From Planctomycetota bacterium (GTDB lineage: Bacteria > Planctomycetota > Brocadiia > JAJRTI01), in NCBI GenBank assembly GCA_024278415.1, contig JAJRTI010000307.1, forward strand, positions 1-8,010: 8,010 bases of DNA, in the 5' to 3' direction. The position numbers and the translations under genes are program-made. Below are positions 6,529-8,010 of the stretch, one piece after another. Below the pieces are notes generated by a model, which saw only the letters and a program-made list of their open reading frames with translations, searched no databases and was not told the origin of the DNA. How positions within the stretch are numbered: the first letter of the stretch is position 1; each line of letters starts with the position of its first letter.

Positions 6529-6951
6529 ATGGCTCTCAAAGCACAGCGCGAGGACGTATGGGTTGCGAGCATCGAGGACTGCCCAGGCGGCTTGGCGGAC
6601 AAGCTGGACAAGCTTGCCGCGGCCGGCGCGTCGCTGGAGTTCCTGATTGCGCGGCGGGCGCCCAACACGCCGGGCACGGGCGTGGTGTTCGTGACTCCGC
6701 TCAAGGGGGCGAAACAACTGAAGGCCGCCAAGGCCGCAGGCTTCCGCAAGACAGCGCACCTGCAGTCGATCAGGGTCGAAGGCGCGGACAAGCCGGGCTT
6801 GGGCGCCAAGATCACCCAAGCGCTCGCAGAGGCAGGCGTGAACCTGCGCGGCTTCTCCGGCGCGGCCGTGGGCAAGAAGTGCGTCATGCACATCGCGGTG
6901 GACAAGGCCGCAGACGCGACGAAAGCCCTGCGCGCGCTGAAGAAGGTGTAG
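6529..6951 (+). CDS. Tandem ACT-domain protein
   Basis: A 140-residue soluble protein made of two ACT folds. The first is at about residues 10-57 (VWVASIEDCPGGLADKLDKL, GVVFVTPL). The second is at about 79-138 (LQSIRVEGADKPGLGAKIT, LAEAGVNLRGFSGAAVGKK, VMHIAVDKAADATKAL). ACT domains bind amino acids or other small ligands and usually control a partner enzyme or act as free sensors. No enzymatic domain is present here. The start is ATG at 6529, because GGAGGT at 6516-6521 sits seven bases upstream. An in-frame TTG at 6514 would swallow that ribosome binding site. It has its own promoter (6449-6477) and no co-directional partner downstream, so it appears to be transcribed alone. The ligand cannot be read from the sequence. 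Confidence 0.87.
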   Translation: MALKAQREDVWVASIEDCPGGLADKLDKLAAAGASLEFLIARRAPNTPGTGVVFVTPLKGAKQLKAAKAAGFRKTAHLQSIRVEGADKPGLGAKITQALAEAGVNLRGFSGAAVGKKCVMHIAVDKAADATKALRALKKV

Positions 6952-7402
6952 TCCGGAATCCTTCCACTGGCGTCCGGGGGCCTGCGATCCTCTGAGCCCT
7001 CCGCGGCCTCTGTTCTACTAACGTCGAGGATCTCGAAGTTTCTTTGCACTCGCCACGGGCCGGCATGCGCAAGTCGTGTGATAAGAACTTCTTAGCCGGC
7101 GCTTGCATGCGGGGGCTGAAATGTGCTCCTTACCCACATCTCAGCTTCCCATGCCGCTGTCATCTACCCCGCGCGGCCAAGAGATACCACGAATCCCACT
7201 GGCTGGCCCAGCGGATCGTTAGGTGGCCTGCCACGCCAACGTGAGGACTCCACGGGACAAGCCCGTCGCATCTCCAGAGGCCTTGTGTGCTCGCTGTAGA
7301 TGGCCCACATGAACAACCACAGGGCAAGTCTGTGGTATCCCGCTGATGTGTGCCTCTGCATCCGTGGGTACGCCCTGCCATCCGTGGGATCCATCCGCCC
7401 AT

Positions 7403-7423
7403 TGGGTTGCGGCCAACGGCCGT
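7403..7423 (+). repeat. TGGGTTGCGG hairpin element, copy 3
   Basis: TGGGTT is followed by GCGGCC-AAC-GGCCGT. The stem is kept, with one G-T wobble at its base. Compared with copy 2, two of the three loop bases differ. It lies about 5 kb from the other two copies, in the gene-free right part of the window. Confidence 0.65.
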
Positions 7424-7446
7424 GCTTGTGTGAATCTGTTCCCTTT

Positions 7447-7561
7447 GGGGCGAAAGAGCGGTTCGCCCCCCCCAGAACGTAAAGCGGGCAGGCGGAAGGA
7501 GGGTACCGCCTGCCCAACCGTGCGCACGGGTTCTTGGTGCTGTGAAGCACCCAGAAACCTA
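7447..7561 (-). ncRNA. Possible structured RNA (hairpin cluster behind a promoter)
   Basis: Reading the minus strand from the promoter at 7596-7568, the order is as follows. First, a 14-position stem with two mismatches, the first a G-T-compatible position (7559-7528, loop TCAC). Next, the 12-base palindrome CCGTGCGCACGG (7529-7518). Then a perfect 10-bp stem GGGCAGGCGG/CCGCCTGCCC (7515-7486), followed by GCTTTACGTTCT. Last, an 8-bp stem GGGGCGAA/TTCGCCCC (7469-7447). No protein family is recognisable. It does not resemble RNase P, tmRNA, SRP or 6S RNA by their conserved cores. The 3' end is uncertain, and a dispersed repeat is an equally fair reading. Confidence 0.3.
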
Positions 7562-7567
7562 CAACCA

Positions 7568-7596
7568 ATTCTATCACGGGAGCGCAATGTTGTCGA
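7568..7596 (-). promoter_or_regulatory. Minus-strand promoter candidate leading into a hairpin cluster
   Basis: On the minus strand, TCGACA (7596-7591), a 17-base spacer and TAGAAT (7573-7568) each match the sigma-70 consensus at five of six positions. Transcription would start near 7561 and at once enter the hairpins at 7559-7447. Confidence 0.5.
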
Positions 7597-7828
7597 GTTT
7601 GGCCGCGCGGTTCCCGCTAACGGCCGCTCCGCTCTCCGTGCCCTGGCGCAGCTCCATCAGACATCTGTCATGCGCAAGACCTTGACGAACGTGATCAGGC
7701 CTTGCCCACCTAATGTCGCGTCCCGCAAGTTCGTTTACCCAATCTGGCGCACAGGTTGGGCAATGCCTGCCAATTCTGTCTACCGCGACCCTCGGTGGAT
7801 GCATCCCCTGCCCGGGGTCCGGCGCCTC

Positions 7829-7907
7829 ATGTCGATACGCCGTAGGCGTTATACCCCAAAGCCCAGGGTTAAGCGTAGCGCAACCCTGGGAACCCCTTCG
7901 GCGACAT
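7829..7907. repeat. 79-nt element with three-way-junction fold
   Basis: ATGTCG (7829-7834) pairs with CGACAT (7902-7907) and encloses two hairpins. The first is ACGCC-GTA-GGCGT (7837-7849). The second is CCCAGGGTT/AACCCTGGG (7862-7890), whose inside adds GCG-TAG-CGC after an AA bulge. From memory, CCCAGGGTT...AACCCTGGG palindromes recur in planctomycete intergenic DNA. I cannot confirm that here. Confidence 0.6.
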
Positions 7908-7970
7908 CGCACGCCCCCCTCCGAACGGGTTCTACGCGGATGGCCTTGCATCGTATCCCACATTCTTGTG

Positions 7971-7987
7971 GAACGCCTTCGGCGTTC
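7971..7987. repeat. Triloop hairpin near the right end
   Basis: GAACGCC and GGCGTTC pair perfectly around TTC. The loop is the complement of the GAA loop of the TGGGTTGCGG elements at 2344 and 2462, but the TGGGTT flank is absent. It lies 63 bases right of the three-way element and may belong to the same repeat block. Confidence 0.55.
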
Positions 7988-8010
7988 AATCGTTTTGCGG
8001 TCGTGCACCC

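Larger units (their letters stand above)
6952..8010. other. Gene-free region with many hairpins
   Basis: No credible protein gene is seen in these 1059 bases. Open frames at 7164-7577 and 7574-8008 on the minus strand are Arg-, Cys- and Trp-rich, match no family I recognise, and run through palindromes. Structures include ACCACAG/CTGTGGT (7316-7336), a direct repeat of ATCCGTGGG (7370-7378 and 7380-7388), the hairpin cluster 7447-7559, and a hairpin CCCAA-t-CTG/CAG-g-TTGGG (7738-7760). The three-way element 7829-7907 and a terminal hairpin (7971-7987) complete the list. No tRNA or rRNA was recognised. Confidence 0.65.

Noticed and set aside
7164..7577. Minus-strand open frame of 137 residues
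   Set aside because: Its start lies within the -10 promoter candidate, and it runs through three strong hairpins and copy 3 of the hairpin element. No family resemblance.
7775..7788. AGACAGAA on the minus strand, reminiscent of the 3' part of RNase P RNA
   Set aside because: The other conserved RNase P segments (such as the GAGGAAAGTCC core) are absent nearby, so this is a chance match.
7574..8008. Minus-strand open frame of 144 residues near the right end
   Set aside because: It translates straight through the three-way palindromic element and another hairpin. The NPGLWGITPTAY-like peptide looks like translated repeat, and the composition is unlike the real genes.

Overview
This is a GC-rich bacterial window with four supportable protein genes and an unusually large share of gene-free sequence full of short palindromic repeats. 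The sigma factor type, the fusion of a type IV prepilin leader to an FGE-sulfatase (SUMF1-like) domain, and the hairpin-rich intergenic regions suggest a member of the PVC group, most likely Planctomycetota, or a similar environmental lineage. That placement is inference from family resemblance and memory, not from a marker gene.

Left part (1-2057, minus strand): an ECF-like sigma-70 family factor (1305-2057) lies upstream of a gene encoding a prepilin-like leader joined to an FGE-sulfatase-fold domain (90-1004). They are co-oriented, separated by 300 bases, and each has its own sigma-70-like promoter candidate. A related 29-bp palindrome lies just beyond the stop codon of each gene (8-36 and 1255-1283).

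Middle (2058-6265): a 491-base divergent intergenic region holds a perfect 22-bp hairpin built of GTATTGC heptamers and several small hairpins. Two of these are copies, in opposite orientation, of a 21-nt element that recurs near 7403. A large AddA-type UvrD helicase-nuclease (2549-6265) follows on the plus strand. All helicase motifs and the C-terminal PD-(D/E)XK nuclease are intact, and four cysteines could hold an iron-sulfur cluster. No addB is present in the window.

Right part (6266-8010): a long imperfect inverted repeat built from GTCA-loop mini-hairpins separates addA from a small tandem-ACT-domain protein (6529-6951). That gene has a clear promoter and Shine-Dalgarno sequence. The last 1059 bases hold no credible gene. 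They do contain a minus-strand promoter candidate leading straight into a cluster of hairpins (possible structured RNA), and a 79-nt three-way-junction-like repeat near the right end.

The four genes do not form one pathway. The sigma factor may regulate the surface or pilin-like protein beside it. The AddA-like protein belongs to DNA double-strand-break processing, and the ACT protein probably binds an amino acid. The most notable content is the set of palindromic repeat families, some with compensatory base changes.
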